The translations under genes were made by a program, and so were the position numbers. A DNA stretch of 41,980 bases from Desulfallas sp. Bu1-1 (GTDB lineage: Bacteria > Bacillota > Desulfotomaculia > Desulfotomaculales > Desulfallaceae), in the NCBI RefSeq assembly GCF_015594625.1, contig NZ_JADNRQ010000024.1:1-41980 (forward strand). The letters are read 5' to 3'. Every line of letters begins with the position of its first letter. Within the stretch, counting starts at the first letter, position 1. The notes below the pieces were generated by a model. It was not told the DNA's origin and searched no databases. It was given only the letters and a program-made list of their open reading frames with translations. Shown here one piece after another: positions 1-7,505 of this stretch.

Positions 1-70
1 AACTCCCAACCGGTTACAAATAGTAGAAAGAGCCAAGGGTCTGATGTTTATTCCCAGAAAGGAGGCAGAA

Positions 71-117
71 CCGGCGCTCCTCCCCTGAATAAATTCAGGG
101 GTATCCGCGCCGGGTTT
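71..117 (+). repeat. Nested palindrome, IS605-end-like or terminator-like
   Basis: A perfect inner stem (82-90 with 93-101, CCCCTGAAT/ATTCAGGGG) sits inside an outer 7-bp stem (71-77 with 107-113, CCGGCGC/GCGCCGG) and is followed by TTTT. The same core, CTCCTCCCCT-N-AATAAATT-N-AGGGG-N-ATCC, recurs in reverse orientation at 1676-1705, so it is a dispersed element rather than a one-off terminator. Such palindromes resemble the subterminal hairpins of IS200/IS605 elements. No transposase is present, so that assignment is inference; a plain terminator of an upstream gene is the alternative. Confidence 0.4.
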
Positions 118-122
118 TGATT

Positions 123-437
123 ATGAATGAAGAAAAAATTCTCGAAGGGGTTAAAAGCCTTGTCAAGCCGGATGTTTTTGCTGTGCTTACAGTGTTGACC
201 AGCGAGGAAGAGGTTATACTTCGCCCCATAGGCGGGCACTGGGGGAGTGGAATCAGGGATGCGATTAAGGAAATGTCGGAAAGGTACCCAGGATGCAAAA
301 TGCAACTTTTCACGCGGGAAAGCGACCGGAAATACTTCGATGGTATTGTTTCAAGGGAACAGGTACTGCCTTACGCAGCGTTCTCCCCTGAATTAAAAGC
401 GGCAATTAATGCGTTTCGACGGAAGGTTTTGGGATAA
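123..437 (+). CDS. Hypothetical protein, 104 aa
   Basis: I do not recognise the family. The protein is soluble, with no signal peptide or membrane segment. It has an acidic start, a central stretch with VLRPIGGHWGSGIRD, and a helical basic C-terminus ending AINAFRRKVLG. The ATG at 123 is preferred over an in-frame TTG at 117, although neither has a good SD, because the palindrome at 71-113 occupies the space just upstream. The spacing to the ParB-like gene at 489 is about 50 nt in the same direction, so the two may be co-transcribed. Function unknown; the reading frame is clean and codon use resembles the neighbours. Confidence 0.5.
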   Translation: MNEEKILEGVKSLVKPDVFAVLTVLTSEEEVILRPIGGHWGSGIRDAIKEMSERYPGCKMQLFTRESDRKYFDGIVSREQVLPYAAFSPELKAAINAFRRKVLG

Positions 438-488
438 TCATAGGGAACTTTTGGGGAAAACGGTTTTTTTTGAGGGGAGTAAAGTTAA

Positions 489-1325
489 GTGAAAGCGGAA
501 CTGCACACTGTAAAGGTGGGAGATATTGTTGAGTTTCCAATTATGCTGGGTAACAGGTGCCTGCTGTTGCAGGAATTAGGTTTCAACGCTTACTGGAATA
601 CCGAGGAAGAACTTCTCGAAGCGCTGAGCGGCAGTGCCTCAAATCCCAAAATGCTGGAAATCTGCCTCAGCTACAGCCCCTGCCGGAGATTCTGGGAAGA
701 ATTCGGGCAGGGGCGCACACCGTTTATCAAAAGTGACCCCATCCACCTTACAAAATACGGGAATCGTTACTGGGTAAGCGAAGGGAAACACCGGGTGTGT
801 CTAGCGAAAAGGGCCGGGGTAGAGAGTTTGGAAGCATTTGTGTATTGCCTTAAAGAAGATACCATGTCGCTGTTGCTCCCGGAAGGAACGCCGGGTCGAT
901 TCCGCTTTTCCTGTACTATTGGAAACCGCAAATTTCAGGGGACAATTGCATACTTGCAGGTCCATATTCCGCATGGATTAATGAGGTTTGATCCTGTTGG
1001 ATTTCAAAGTATTTGGCTCGATGTCGGTAGAGATACCTCGGGGCAATTTGTTAAGATTATGCCCGGTGTCGAGTACCGCGTGTCAACAATGAAGCAACGA
1101 AAAAAACTTGGCTTGTTCCGCTATCGGAATAAGTTCACCGTTGAATCCGAGGTGGTTATCAGCCCGGAGCACCCAAAAACCAAGGTATGGCTTTTGCAAG
1201 CGCCAGCCAATGATGTGTTCAACTTTAATTCGCCTTCTTTCCGTACTATTTACCGGTGGGGGTGCTGGCGTCAGGGGCATTTGCTTAATCTTTCCCGGGT
1301 GTTGCCAAATCCATACCTTGTTTAA
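489..1325 (+). CDS. ParB-like-domain protein
   Basis: A 278-residue protein starting at GTG 489 behind a GGGGAG SD at about 474-479. The segment YWVSEGKHRVCLAKRAGV at roughly residues 97-115 matches the GxHR-x-A-x-xxG box of ParB/Srx-like nucleotide-binding domains, which use that arginine to contact phosphate. It follows a region (PIHLTKYGNRYW) typical of the preceding strand pair. The C-terminal half (about 140-278) is unfamiliar, basic and aromatic-rich. It is not a classical chromosome-partition ParB: no HTH was recognised and no parA is adjacent. A mobile-element or regulatory role is possible. Confidence is in the ParB-like fold, not in a specific activity. Confidence 0.5.
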   Translation: MKAELHTVKVGDIVEFPIMLGNRCLLLQELGFNAYWNTEEELLEALSGSASNPKMLEICLSYSPCRRFWEEFGQGRTPFIKSDPIHLTKYGNRYWVSEGKHRVCLAKRAGVESLEAFVYCLKEDTMSLLLPEGTPGRFRFSCTIGNRKFQGTIAYLQVHIPHGLMRFDPVGFQSIWLDVGRDTSGQFVKIMPGVEYRVSTMKQRKKLGLFRYRNKFTVESEVVISPEHPKTKVWLLQAPANDVFNFNSPSFRTIYRWGCWRQGHLLNLSRVLPNPYLV

Positions 1326-1714
1326 CCCGGAAGTCGCCTTCTTAGAAAAAACGGGGGAGCGCGAGGGGGCTGTAATCCCGCCTACTTTAGTAGGCGGATA
1401 CACGGACCCCTTCGCCGGGCGCAAGCCCGAAGCGACATTCTTGTAAACATAAGGTCTATTTGTTGCAATAATACCGGATACCGTTATTTTGTCCGGCCCA
1501 CGCTGATGCGCCGGCCGGTATCCGGGTGTATATACGGGTCAAAAAATTAACGACCCCTTGCCTCTGTGGCCGGGCCACGGTATGACCGAAAGGTTGTACT
1601 TGTGTGCTGCAGCAATGCAGAAACCTCCGGGGCACCTAATCACGGACCCCGGCACCACGGACGATATTCTCTGTGGATGCCCCTCAATTTATTAAGGGGA
1701 GGAGGTCACTTTAA
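1326..1714. other. Structured intergenic region without a gene
   Basis: About 390 bp without a convincing gene but rich in inverted repeats. They are CCGCCTAC/GTAGGCGG at 1378-1385 and 1390-1397; CGGGC-GCAA-GCCCG at 1416-1429; a perfect 10-bp arm pair CCGGATACCG/CGGTATCCGG at 1474-1483 and 1516-1525; CCGGGG/CCCCGG at 1627-1632 and 1647-1652; and the degenerate CCCCT/AGGGG palindrome at 1680-1699. The density suggests a folded RNA or a decayed IS200/IS605-type element end. Which of these it is cannot be settled from sequence alone. Confidence 0.4.
1676..1705 (-). repeat. Inverted copy of the 71-113 palindrome
   Basis: Read on the minus strand, this segment begins CTCCTCCCCTTAATAAATTG and continues GGGGCATCC. 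That matches the plus-strand element at 77-106 apart from a few substitutions, two of which affect the stem (its arms carry a C/A mismatch here). Its GGAGGAGGT edge also supplies the SD of the gene at 1715. Likely a dispersed palindromic repeat. Confidence 0.4.
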
Positions 1715-1948
1715 TTGTCGAGGCACCAGCTTTTAAAATTTTTCACCAAGGAGTTGATATTGTTGCAAAAAGATGAGTTAGATTCCCTTGTTCGTCCCGG
1801 CATCGTTGATAAAGCAGCTACAGAGATTATCGGCTTAATGGCACAAAAAGGTATGATCCTTCACGAAGCACGAGAGGTTCTCAAGACGGTCGAGTACCGA
1901 CTCGGGCTGATTCAACTCTCCATGCCAGAAAAACCGGTTGTTAAATAG
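1715..1948 (+). CDS. Hypothetical protein, 77 aa
   Basis: A small soluble helical protein of unknown family (LVRPGIVDKAATEIIGLMAQ... EAREVLKTVEYRLGL). TTG 1715 lies 8-9 nt after a strong AGGAGGT at about 1700-1706. A second SD (AAGGAG at 1747-1752) precedes an in-frame TTG that would give a product about 15 residues shorter. The gene overlaps the convergent zinc-ribbon gene by 8 nt at the 3' end. Regular hydrophobic spacing suggests two or three amphipathic helices. No function can be assigned. Confidence 0.55.
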   Translation: MSRHQLLKFFTKELILLQKDELDSLVRPGIVDKAATEIIGLMAQKGMILHEAREVLKTVEYRLGLIQLSMPEKPVVK

Positions 1949-2153
1949 CAACCCCTTTGATCTGAATTTGCCACCTTTTTTCTGGAAGGGTTTTGGGCCA
2001 ACACTTTGCGAGGCTGATTATCGCTTGGAAAAGCTCCTTTGAAACTGGGTTAGCGCAGTTGGGACATTCGAGATGTTCTTTTTCTCTAAGATGGTAAGCG
2101 TCCATTCCAAATGACTGGTTGCAACAACTACATGTCAGCAGAAATTCCACCAT
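1941..2153 (-). CDS. Small zinc-ribbon protein
   Basis: A 70-residue protein with two cysteine pairs, the CSCC segment near residues 8-11 and CPNC near residue 30, typical of a single zinc ribbon. The tail (LAKCWPKTLPEKRWQIQIKG) is basic. The minus-strand start at 2153 has a textbook AGGAGGT SD 6-7 nt upstream. It runs convergently to the 1715 gene and divergently from the Tad operon. Zinc ribbons of this size often bind nucleic acid or act as adaptors, but no specific role is visible. Confidence 0.6.
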   Translation of the reverse strand: MVEFLLTCSCCNQSFGMDAYHLREKEHLECPNCANPVSKELFQAIISLAKCWPKTLPEKRWQIQIKGVAI

Positions 2154-2364
2154 ATATACCTCCTATTCACGCTGGTGCCTCAAATTATTTTCATTTGAAC
2201 AATTTGCCTGAAAAGCAGAATTTCCATAAAAATACTAAGTTTTCCTTCCGAATGTATATACGCTCAACAGGAAAGCAGGTTGGAGAGAGATTTTCCCTCT
2301 GTCCTGTTTTTGTATTTTGTGGGGTTTTTTGTGAGCATCAAACAAAATAATCTCTTTAATTTAG

Positions 2365-2397
2365 GGACCGGGTACGCATGTGCCCGGTCCATTTTTT
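2365..2397 (+). terminator. Intrinsic terminator/attenuator ahead of the first Tad operon
   Basis: A perfect 8-bp stem GGACCGGG/CCCGGTCC (2365-2372 with 2383-2390), followed by A and six T residues. It ends only about 17 nt before the ATG at 2414 and directly abuts that gene's SD. This position suggests either the end of a leader transcript or an attenuator controlling entry into the pilus operon. The 210 nt upstream (2154-2364) hold no convincing gene. Confidence 0.7.
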
Positions 2398-2413
2398 GGG
2401 GGTGAAAATTATA

Positions 2414-2743
2414 ATGTTAGCTTCTATAGAAGTTGAACCTATTCCACCGGAACAGATCGTCAATGCTGCCCATGACGCGGGAGAAAAAATAATGACTTTC
2501 GGGCAGGGTTTATCAGAGCCAGCAATTATAACTTCAGTAACGGCAGCAGGGATTGTTATTTTAGTAGGGCTTGTATTAGCGGCTTTGGGGGTAACGAAAA
2601 GAATTTTATCGGCAGGGGTTTGCATTGTGCTGGGCGCAGGTATTATGTATATGCTTGTAAACCAACCGCTGGAGATTGTGGGTATAATCAAAGGCTTTAT
2701 TGGCAGCATCTTTGGCGCTATTAAAGGCGGGGCTGCAAGTTGA
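2414..2743 (+). CDS. Small membrane protein heading the Tad operon
   Basis: A 109-residue protein with two predicted membrane segments, about residues 38-60 (AGIVILVGLVLAALG) and 64-83 (ILSAGVCIVLGAGIMYML), and a glycine-rich C-terminus. The ATG at 2414 has a GGGGGTGA SD; a GTG at 2402 inside the SD is less likely. The stop overlaps the next start, so it is translationally coupled to the 2743 ATPase-like gene. It has the size of a pilin or holin but lacks the pilin Gly-x4-Glu processing motif. Its position at the head of a Tad operon suggests a pilus-associated membrane role, which is inference. Confidence 0.6.
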   Translation: MLASIEVEPIPPEQIVNAAHDAGEKIMTFGQGLSEPAIITSVTAAGIVILVGLVLAALGVTKRILSAGVCIVLGAGIMYMLVNQPLEIVGIIKGFIGSIFGAIKGGAAS

Positions 2744-4602
2744 TGACGACAGTTTATGTTATCTTTGGTGATCACTCTGAAAAAATATCCGAATACCTTT
2801 CAGACCAATTTAAAATAGTTGGTTTCAGCCGAACCCTGGAAGAAGCGTCCGTGGCAGTCGAAAAAATTAAAGAAAAACCGGACGTTTTTCTTATTCTCGG
2901 CTCGGCAATGGTAACAGGTATAGTAGACGGCGTTGTAAATTACAACGCCGTCCTTTTGGAGCACCTCAAAAAAATACGGTTATCGTGTCCCGAAAGCTCA
3001 ATAAAACTGATCATTTCGGAAAAAGCGAGTAAATCATTAATTGAGGGCATTGTCGCACTGGGAATTTACGACATCTATAAGGCCGACAAGATCAACGTAG
3101 AAGATTTGCCTCAAATTATAATGACAAAGAAAACAATAGCCAATTACTCAGATGATATACAGCTTAGACCTAAAACAATGCAGGAGAAATCAGCAAAAGA
3201 ATCAATAAAAGTTATCAGCCAGGAGGAGGAAGAACGTCAGACACTTGTTCAATGGCTGAAAGGCATAAACCTTTTTAATAACGAAGATAAAAATGAATCG
3301 GATCAACCAACTATTAAACCAACGAGGCCGAGAACCGGAACGCCCCACGTCATTCTGGCCATGGGCAGGGACTTGAACAGGTCGTTTCAAACCATGTTCT
3401 CAAATTTAATCGAAATAGTGGCCGAGGTTTCAACCCCCGAAGAATTCAAAAAAGCCGTGACGGATTATCGGCCCGACATTGCCGTGATTATGAGAACCGG
3501 CCCCGCCGGAGGCGTCCCCGAAGCCGACGCCCTGGCGGAATGGGCGGCCAGTCATGTCCCGGAAATACTGTTCATCGCCGGGGAGCTGGACGAGACGGGC
3601 TCAAGCATGGTGGAGCGGGTGCAAAACGCGGGCGTTTCCCACATACTCTCGTGCCCCCCGGGCGGTTACATCTCGGGTGAAGAATTGGTCTACCTGATGC
3701 AAAACATTGTCCGCAAGCTCCAGGAGGCGGAAGCGGACATCAAAGAAAACAATACCGGGAACAAAGTGAAAGCCAGACAAAACCCCGTTGAGGGCCTGCA
3801 AACACTGAAAATAAACGCCACCAAGCTGGGTAAAATCCTGAAACCGGTAAGCACACCCAAAAACAAACCCAAAAAGAAAATCAAACCGGCCAAAATCAAC
3901 ATGAAAGAAGGGCTTTCGCCGGACGAAAAGCCAGCGGAAGAACAAATAAAGCAAAACATCGTAAAAACCCCCACCACGATAGTTCCAGGGGGGCTTTTTG
4001 CTGTTGTCACCCCCTGGCGGCCCGGACTTGCGGGCAGAATCGCGGCCCAGGCGGTGAAGATGTTCGCGGAAAGAGGGGAAGTGGCATACATAGCCGCAAC
4101 CGGGCAGAGCACCGGCGCCATATGGCTGGACGTGCCGGAAGAAGAACTGATCATGTCCGACTGGCGCGTGCCGGGCTCGCAGGCCCCGGTGAAAAGGGAC
4201 AACATATCCATTTATGCCGTTGACCCCGCAAAAAACCTGAACAACATATCGAACGGCGACCTGTGGGACCTGGTGAAAACCGTCAGGAAAGACGTCACCT
4301 ATACCGTGCTGGATTTCGGCTCCGACATCAACGCCGCTCAACAAGCGGCGTTTGCGGGCCGGTCCGTCGTGCTGGTGATCATCCCGGGCGGCGATCCCGT
4401 CGAGACCAGAACATCCATGCTCTGGCTGAAAACCCTTCAGGAAGGAAAACAAAACATCATACCGGGCATTGATTTAAGGGGCAGCCCACCGGCGGTACCG
4501 GAAGGACTGGAACCCAAAGTGATAATTCGTAATAACCCGGCTGACGCGTTGAGCATGGCTTTGAGAAACAACGAAAAAGACGAATTCATCTGGAACAGGT
4601 AG
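2743..4602 (+). CDS. Receiver-like protein with degenerate TadZ/ParA-type domain
   Basis: A 619-residue soluble protein; ATG 2743 overlaps the preceding TGA (TTG 2740 is possible). Residues about 1-135 and 205-335 look like two receiver-type Rossmann domains (PHVILAMGRDLNRSF... YRPDIAVIMRTG). Residues about 340-405 form a lysine/proline-rich linker. Residues about 420-600 follow the ParA/MinD order (GLFAVVTPWRPGLAGRIA... YTVLDFGSDINAA... VVLVIIPGG), but where KGGxGKT should be there is only WRPGLAG, with no P-loop lysine. It may therefore be a non-hydrolysing paralogue of the TadZ at 5267, acting as a polar localisation scaffold. Family-level assignment is moderate; a role in pilus placement is inference. 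Confidence 0.6.
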   Translation: MTTVYVIFGDHSEKISEYLSDQFKIVGFSRTLEEASVAVEKIKEKPDVFLILGSAMVTGIVDGVVNYNAVLLEHLKKIRLSCPESSIKLIISEKASKSLIEGIVALGIYDIYKADKINVEDLPQIIMTKKTIANYSDDIQLRPKTMQEKSAKESIKVISQEEEERQTLVQWLKGINLFNNEDKNESDQPTIKPTRPRTGTPHVILAMGRDLNRSFQTMFSNLIEIVAEVSTPEEFKKAVTDYRPDIAVIMRTGPAGGVPEADALAEWAASHVPEILFIAGELDETGSSMVERVQNAGVSHILSCPPGGYISGEELVYLMQNIVRKLQEAEADIKENNTGNKVKARQNPVEGLQTLKINATKLGKILKPVSTPKNKPKKKIKPAKINMKEGLSPDEKPAEEQIKQNIVKTPTTIVPGGLFAVVTPWRPGLAGRIAAQAVKMFAERGEVAYIAATGQSTGAIWLDVPEEELIMSDWRVPGSQAPVKRDNISIYAVDPAKNLNNISNGDLWDLVKTVRKDVTYTVLDFGSDINAAQQAAFAGRSVVLVIIPGGDPVETRTSMLWLKTLQEGKQNIIPGIDLRGSPPAVPEGLEPKVIIRNNPADALSMALRNNEKDEFIWNR

Positions 4603-4616
4603 GAGGGAAATCAATT

Positions 4617-5264
4617 TTGGTGATATTAAGAAAATACGCCCACGTCCTGCTGGGCCTGCTGCTGGCGGCGACCGCCGGTTTTCTGGTCTGGTATGTCATC
4701 GACATCAACACGCCGTCCGTGCCGGTGGTCAAAGCGCAAACCAAACTGCCCGTCGGCACCGTGATCGACTCCCGGCATATCACCGTCGAAAACTACCCGA
4801 AAGCCGCCGTGCCGCCGGACGCCGTACACAACAAGGCCGAGGCCATCGGCAAAACCGTGTTTGAAGGCCCCGTCCTCGGCGGCGACGTGATCAGAAAACA
4901 GCACCTGGAAGCCAAGGTCGGGAGCCTGCGGGCCAAGCTGAACGCCCTCGCCCCCGACCGGCAGGCCGTGGACCTGCCCGCCGGTACCGCGACCGGCCTG
5001 AAAGGCGTCGCGATGGGCGACAGGGTGGACGTGTACGGCGAAGTGGAGGTTATCGTGGGCCAGCAGGTGGCCACCAGAATCGAACGGGTGGCCCACAACG
5101 CGGTGGTCCTCCAGGTCCCCGGCACAACGGAATTAAAGGGACCGGCGGACATTGAAGAAGCCTTCGTCATCGCCGTGCTGCCGGAGGAAGCCCAGAAAGT
5201 CGCCGGCGGGATCGTGCGCGGCAAAAAATTCTCCATCACCCTGCTTTCCACCGAGGTGAAATAA
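4617..5264 (+). CDS. cpaB: CpaB/RcpC Flp pilus assembly protein
   Basis: A 215-residue protein with one N-terminal membrane anchor (about 8-27, LLGLLLAATAGFLVWYV), then a SAF-like domain (VKAQTKLPVGTVIDSRHITV... AIGKTVFEGPVLGGDVI) and a C-terminal RcpC/CpaB domain (VDLPAGTATGLKGVAMGDRV... AVLPEEAQKVAGG). Family knowledge: CpaB/RcpC is an envelope component of the Tad apparatus. TTG 4617 lies 9 nt after AGGAGGG; GTG 4620 is the alternative. It sits 14 nt after the preceding gene and 2 nt before tadZ. A second CpaB-like gene is at 36390. Confidence 0.85.
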   Translation: MVILRKYAHVLLGLLLAATAGFLVWYVIDINTPSVPVVKAQTKLPVGTVIDSRHITVENYPKAAVPPDAVHNKAEAIGKTVFEGPVLGGDVIRKQHLEAKVGSLRAKLNALAPDRQAVDLPAGTATGLKGVAMGDRVDVYGEVEVIVGQQVATRIERVAHNAVVLQVPGTTELKGPADIEEAFVIAVLPEEAQKVAGGIVRGKKFSITLLSTEVK

Positions 5265-5266
5265 CG

Positions 5267-6172
5267 ATGTTAAAACTGTTCAAAAAGAACGACAGGCGCA
5301 TCGTCGAGGGGCCGGTCATCTGGCAGGGCGGGCAGTCGGAAACCACGCCGGAACCGGAAAAAGAAATAACCCATCTGTTCAACATCCCGGTGAGCCCCAG
5401 GGCCATACCCGGCGAGGGAGTTATCATCACAATCCAGTGCGCCAAACACGGGGACGGGGCAACTACGGTGGCCACCAACCTTGCCGCGCTGCTGGCCAAA
5501 GGCAATCCCGAAAAAGTGGTGCTGGCCGACCTCGACGGTTACGGCTCGGTAAGGAGCCGCCTGGGCCTCCCCGCCGGCGAGTTTCTGGTAAATATCCTCG
5601 ACTGGGAGGATGTGCAGGGAACAAGGGACATGACCCGGGCGCTAATAACCCATTCCTCCGGAATCGTTGTCGTGCCGGGCGTGATCCATTTCGACCACAC
5701 GGTGAAAGTCAAGCCCAACCTGATCCTGAAAATGCTGACCATCCTGAAAAATAGCTTTGACGTGATCATCCTGGACTGCCCGCCGGTGGGCCACGGCAAC
5801 AACACCTGGGCCGCCGCGCTGGTTTCGGACGCCGTGATCACGGTCATCAAACCCGACCGCACCAGCCTGGACATGTACATCGAAAACACTTCCTTCATGA
5901 ACCGGCTCGGGTGCGGCGACAGGCTGTACACTATATTGAACCAGGCCGGGTTTCCCGGCGGGATCAAGTCGGCGGACCTGGTGGAAAACAAAGAACTGGG
6001 CATAACCATAAGCGCCGTGCTGCCGTACTCGGCAACCGTCGCGGAGGAAAACAACAGGAGGCGGCTGGTGGCGCAAACGAAGCCGAGGGATATTTTCAGC
6101 TTGGCCCTGTCCGGTATAGTCGAACTACTGCTTGATGACCCCAGGGAAGAGGTGACGAAAAATGCTGGATAG
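5267..6172 (+). CDS. tadZ: TadZ/CpaE-type ATPase
   Basis: A 301-residue MinD/ParA-superfamily protein. The deviant Walker A reads AKHGDGATTVATN around residues 59-71. The signature first lysine (K60) is kept but the canonical P-loop lysine is replaced by alanine. Walker A' is VVLADLDGYG (about 84-93) and Walker B is DVIILDCPPVG. TadZ/CpaE family members direct Tad pilus machinery to a cell pole and often have altered P-loops. The SD GAGGTGA precedes ATG 5267. The gene overlaps tadA by 11 nt, so the two are translationally coupled. Confidence 0.85.
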   Translation: MLKLFKKNDRRIVEGPVIWQGGQSETTPEPEKEITHLFNIPVSPRAIPGEGVIITIQCAKHGDGATTVATNLAALLAKGNPEKVVLADLDGYGSVRSRLGLPAGEFLVNILDWEDVQGTRDMTRALITHSSGIVVVPGVIHFDHTVKVKPNLILKMLTILKNSFDVIILDCPPVGHGNNTWAAALVSDAVITVIKPDRTSLDMYIENTSFMNRLGCGDRLYTILNQAGFPGGIKSADLVENKELGITISAVLPYSATVAEENNRRRLVAQTKPRDIFSLALSGIVELLLDDPREEVTKNAG

Positions 6173-7505
6173 CGAGCTGATCAAAACCCTTGCCGTCAAC
6201 TGCGACGCCTACATCATCACCGAGGAAATGCTTAAAGAGGCCGAACAAACAGGCTCGGCCGCAAGGGAAGAAAAGGTGCCGGGAATGACCATGGAGCAGT
6301 ACGCCACCGTGCGCACCTGCGTCCAGGAGCAGTTAAGCCTGCGCCTGAAACCCGAAGACCGGTCCAAAAGCCGTGATCCCCTGGTGAGATCGCAGCTGAA
6401 AAGCATCGTGATGCGGGCGCTGCTGGAAAACGACGTGCCCCTGGGGGAAGCGGCGGCCCAGCAGCTCGTCGAGGAACTGGGCAACGACCTGCTCGGGTTC
6501 GGGCCGATCGAGCCGTTTTTTTACGACCCCGACGTGACGGAAATCAAGGCCAGCAGGGACATTGTCAGAATTGAGAAAAACGGGGTCGAGACCGTGGCCG
6601 AAGGAGTGCGGTTCCGGGACGAACAACACATCCGCGACGTGCTGGAACGGATGATCGCCCCCACGGGAAGAAAGATTGACATGAAAAACCCCGAAGTGAA
6701 CGCCCGGCTGTTTGACGGTTCGCGACTCATCGCGCAGATTCCTCCCCTGGCGGTGGAGGGCACCATGATCACCATCAGGCGGTTCCGCACCGACATGACG
6801 GTGGAAAACCTATTAAAACGGCGGGTGGTTTCCGAACCAGTGCTGGAATTCATCAGGGCGGCGGTGCTGGCCAAGCTGAACATAGTGGTCAGCGGCGGCA
6901 CCAGCTCGGGCAAGACTACACTGTTAAACTGCCTGGCCTCGTTCATCCCGGAAAACGAGAGCATTATCACCATCGAGGAACCGGCGGAACTGCAGCTCCA
7001 GCACTCCAACGTAAGGCGGCTGGAGGCCAACTCGCAGACCGAATACACCCAAAGAAGGCTGGTCCAGTCGGCGCTGCGCATGGCCCCCAAAAGAATAATC
7101 ATCGGGGAGTGCCGGGCCGGTGAAACCTTCGACATGCTCCAGGCCATGAACACCGGCCACCAGGGATCAATGACCACGGCCCATGCCAACTCGGCGTGGC
7201 ACACCCGGTCAAGGCTGGTGAACATGGTACAGATGGCGCAGATGGACCTCCCCTACGAGGCGATCATCGAACAGATCGCCGACGCCGTGGACCTGTTCAT
7301 CCATGTGCTTAAAGACAGAAACGGCAGGCGCCGCCTGGACCACATCTGTGAGGTTACCGGGGTGAAGCGCGACGCGGACGGCATTTTAAACATTGCCCTG
7401 AACCCTGTCTGGCAGTACAAAAAAGAGACCGGCAGCTTCGAGTACGTGGCCGAAAAGTTCACCCGCAAAGAACTGCTGGTCGAGGACGGGGGCTGGAGAC
7501 CATGA
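6162..7505 (+). CDS. tadA: TadA/CpaF secretion ATPase
   Basis: A 447-residue type II/IV secretion ATPase that powers Tad pilus assembly. Walker A GGTSSGKTT has K251. An Asp box-like segment (IITIEEPAELQL), a Walker B region (MAPKRIIIGECRAGE) and a His box (MTTAHANSAWHTRSRL) follow in the canonical order. The N-terminal 90 residues form the helical CpaF extension. The start at ATG 6162 has GAGGTGA upstream. It overlaps tadZ upstream and tadB downstream (4 nt). A divergent second TadA lies at 37051; the two differ substantially outside the motifs, so they are separate systems rather than a recent duplication. Confidence 0.93.
   Translation: MLDSELIKTLAVNCDAYIITEEMLKEAEQTGSAAREEKVPGMTMEQYATVRTCVQEQLSLRLKPEDRSKSRDPLVRSQLKSIVMRALLENDVPLGEAAAQQLVEELGNDLLGFGPIEPFFYDPDVTEIKASRDIVRIEKNGVETVAEGVRFRDEQHIRDVLERMIAPTGRKIDMKNPEVNARLFDGSRLIAQIPPLAVEGTMITIRRFRTDMTVENLLKRRVVSEPVLEFIRAAVLAKLNIVVSGGTSSGKTTLLNCLASFIPENESIITIEEPAELQLQHSNVRRLEANSQTEYTQRRLVQSALRMAPKRIIIGECRAGETFDMLQAMNTGHQGSMTTAHANSAWHTRSRLVNMVQMAQMDLPYEAIIEQIADAVDLFIHVLKDRNGRRRLDHICEVTGVKRDADGILNIALNPVWQYKKETGSFEYVAEKFTRKELLVEDGGWRP

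Noticed and set aside
1441-1714. Cobalamin, THF, molybdenum-cofactor or GEMM riboswitch in the structured spacer
   Set aside because: None of the core consensus strings of these classes is present and the downstream gene is a hypothetical 77-residue protein.
2111-2350. Plus-strand open frame between the zinc-ribbon gene and the Tad operon
   Set aside because: Starts inside the zinc-ribbon gene, lacks an SD and has low-complexity aromatic composition; likely noncoding.
3601-4452. Long minus-strand open frame opposite the ATPase-like gene (283 codons)
   Set aside because: It mirrors a GC-rich coding gene, has odd composition rich in His, Gly, Phe and Arg, no SD, and no recognisable domain; the plus-strand frame has clear ParA/MinD order.
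6521-7225. Minus-strand open frame of 234 codons inside tadA
   Set aside because: Antisense to a gene with complete ATPase motifs; serine/methionine-rich translation typical of a shadow frame.
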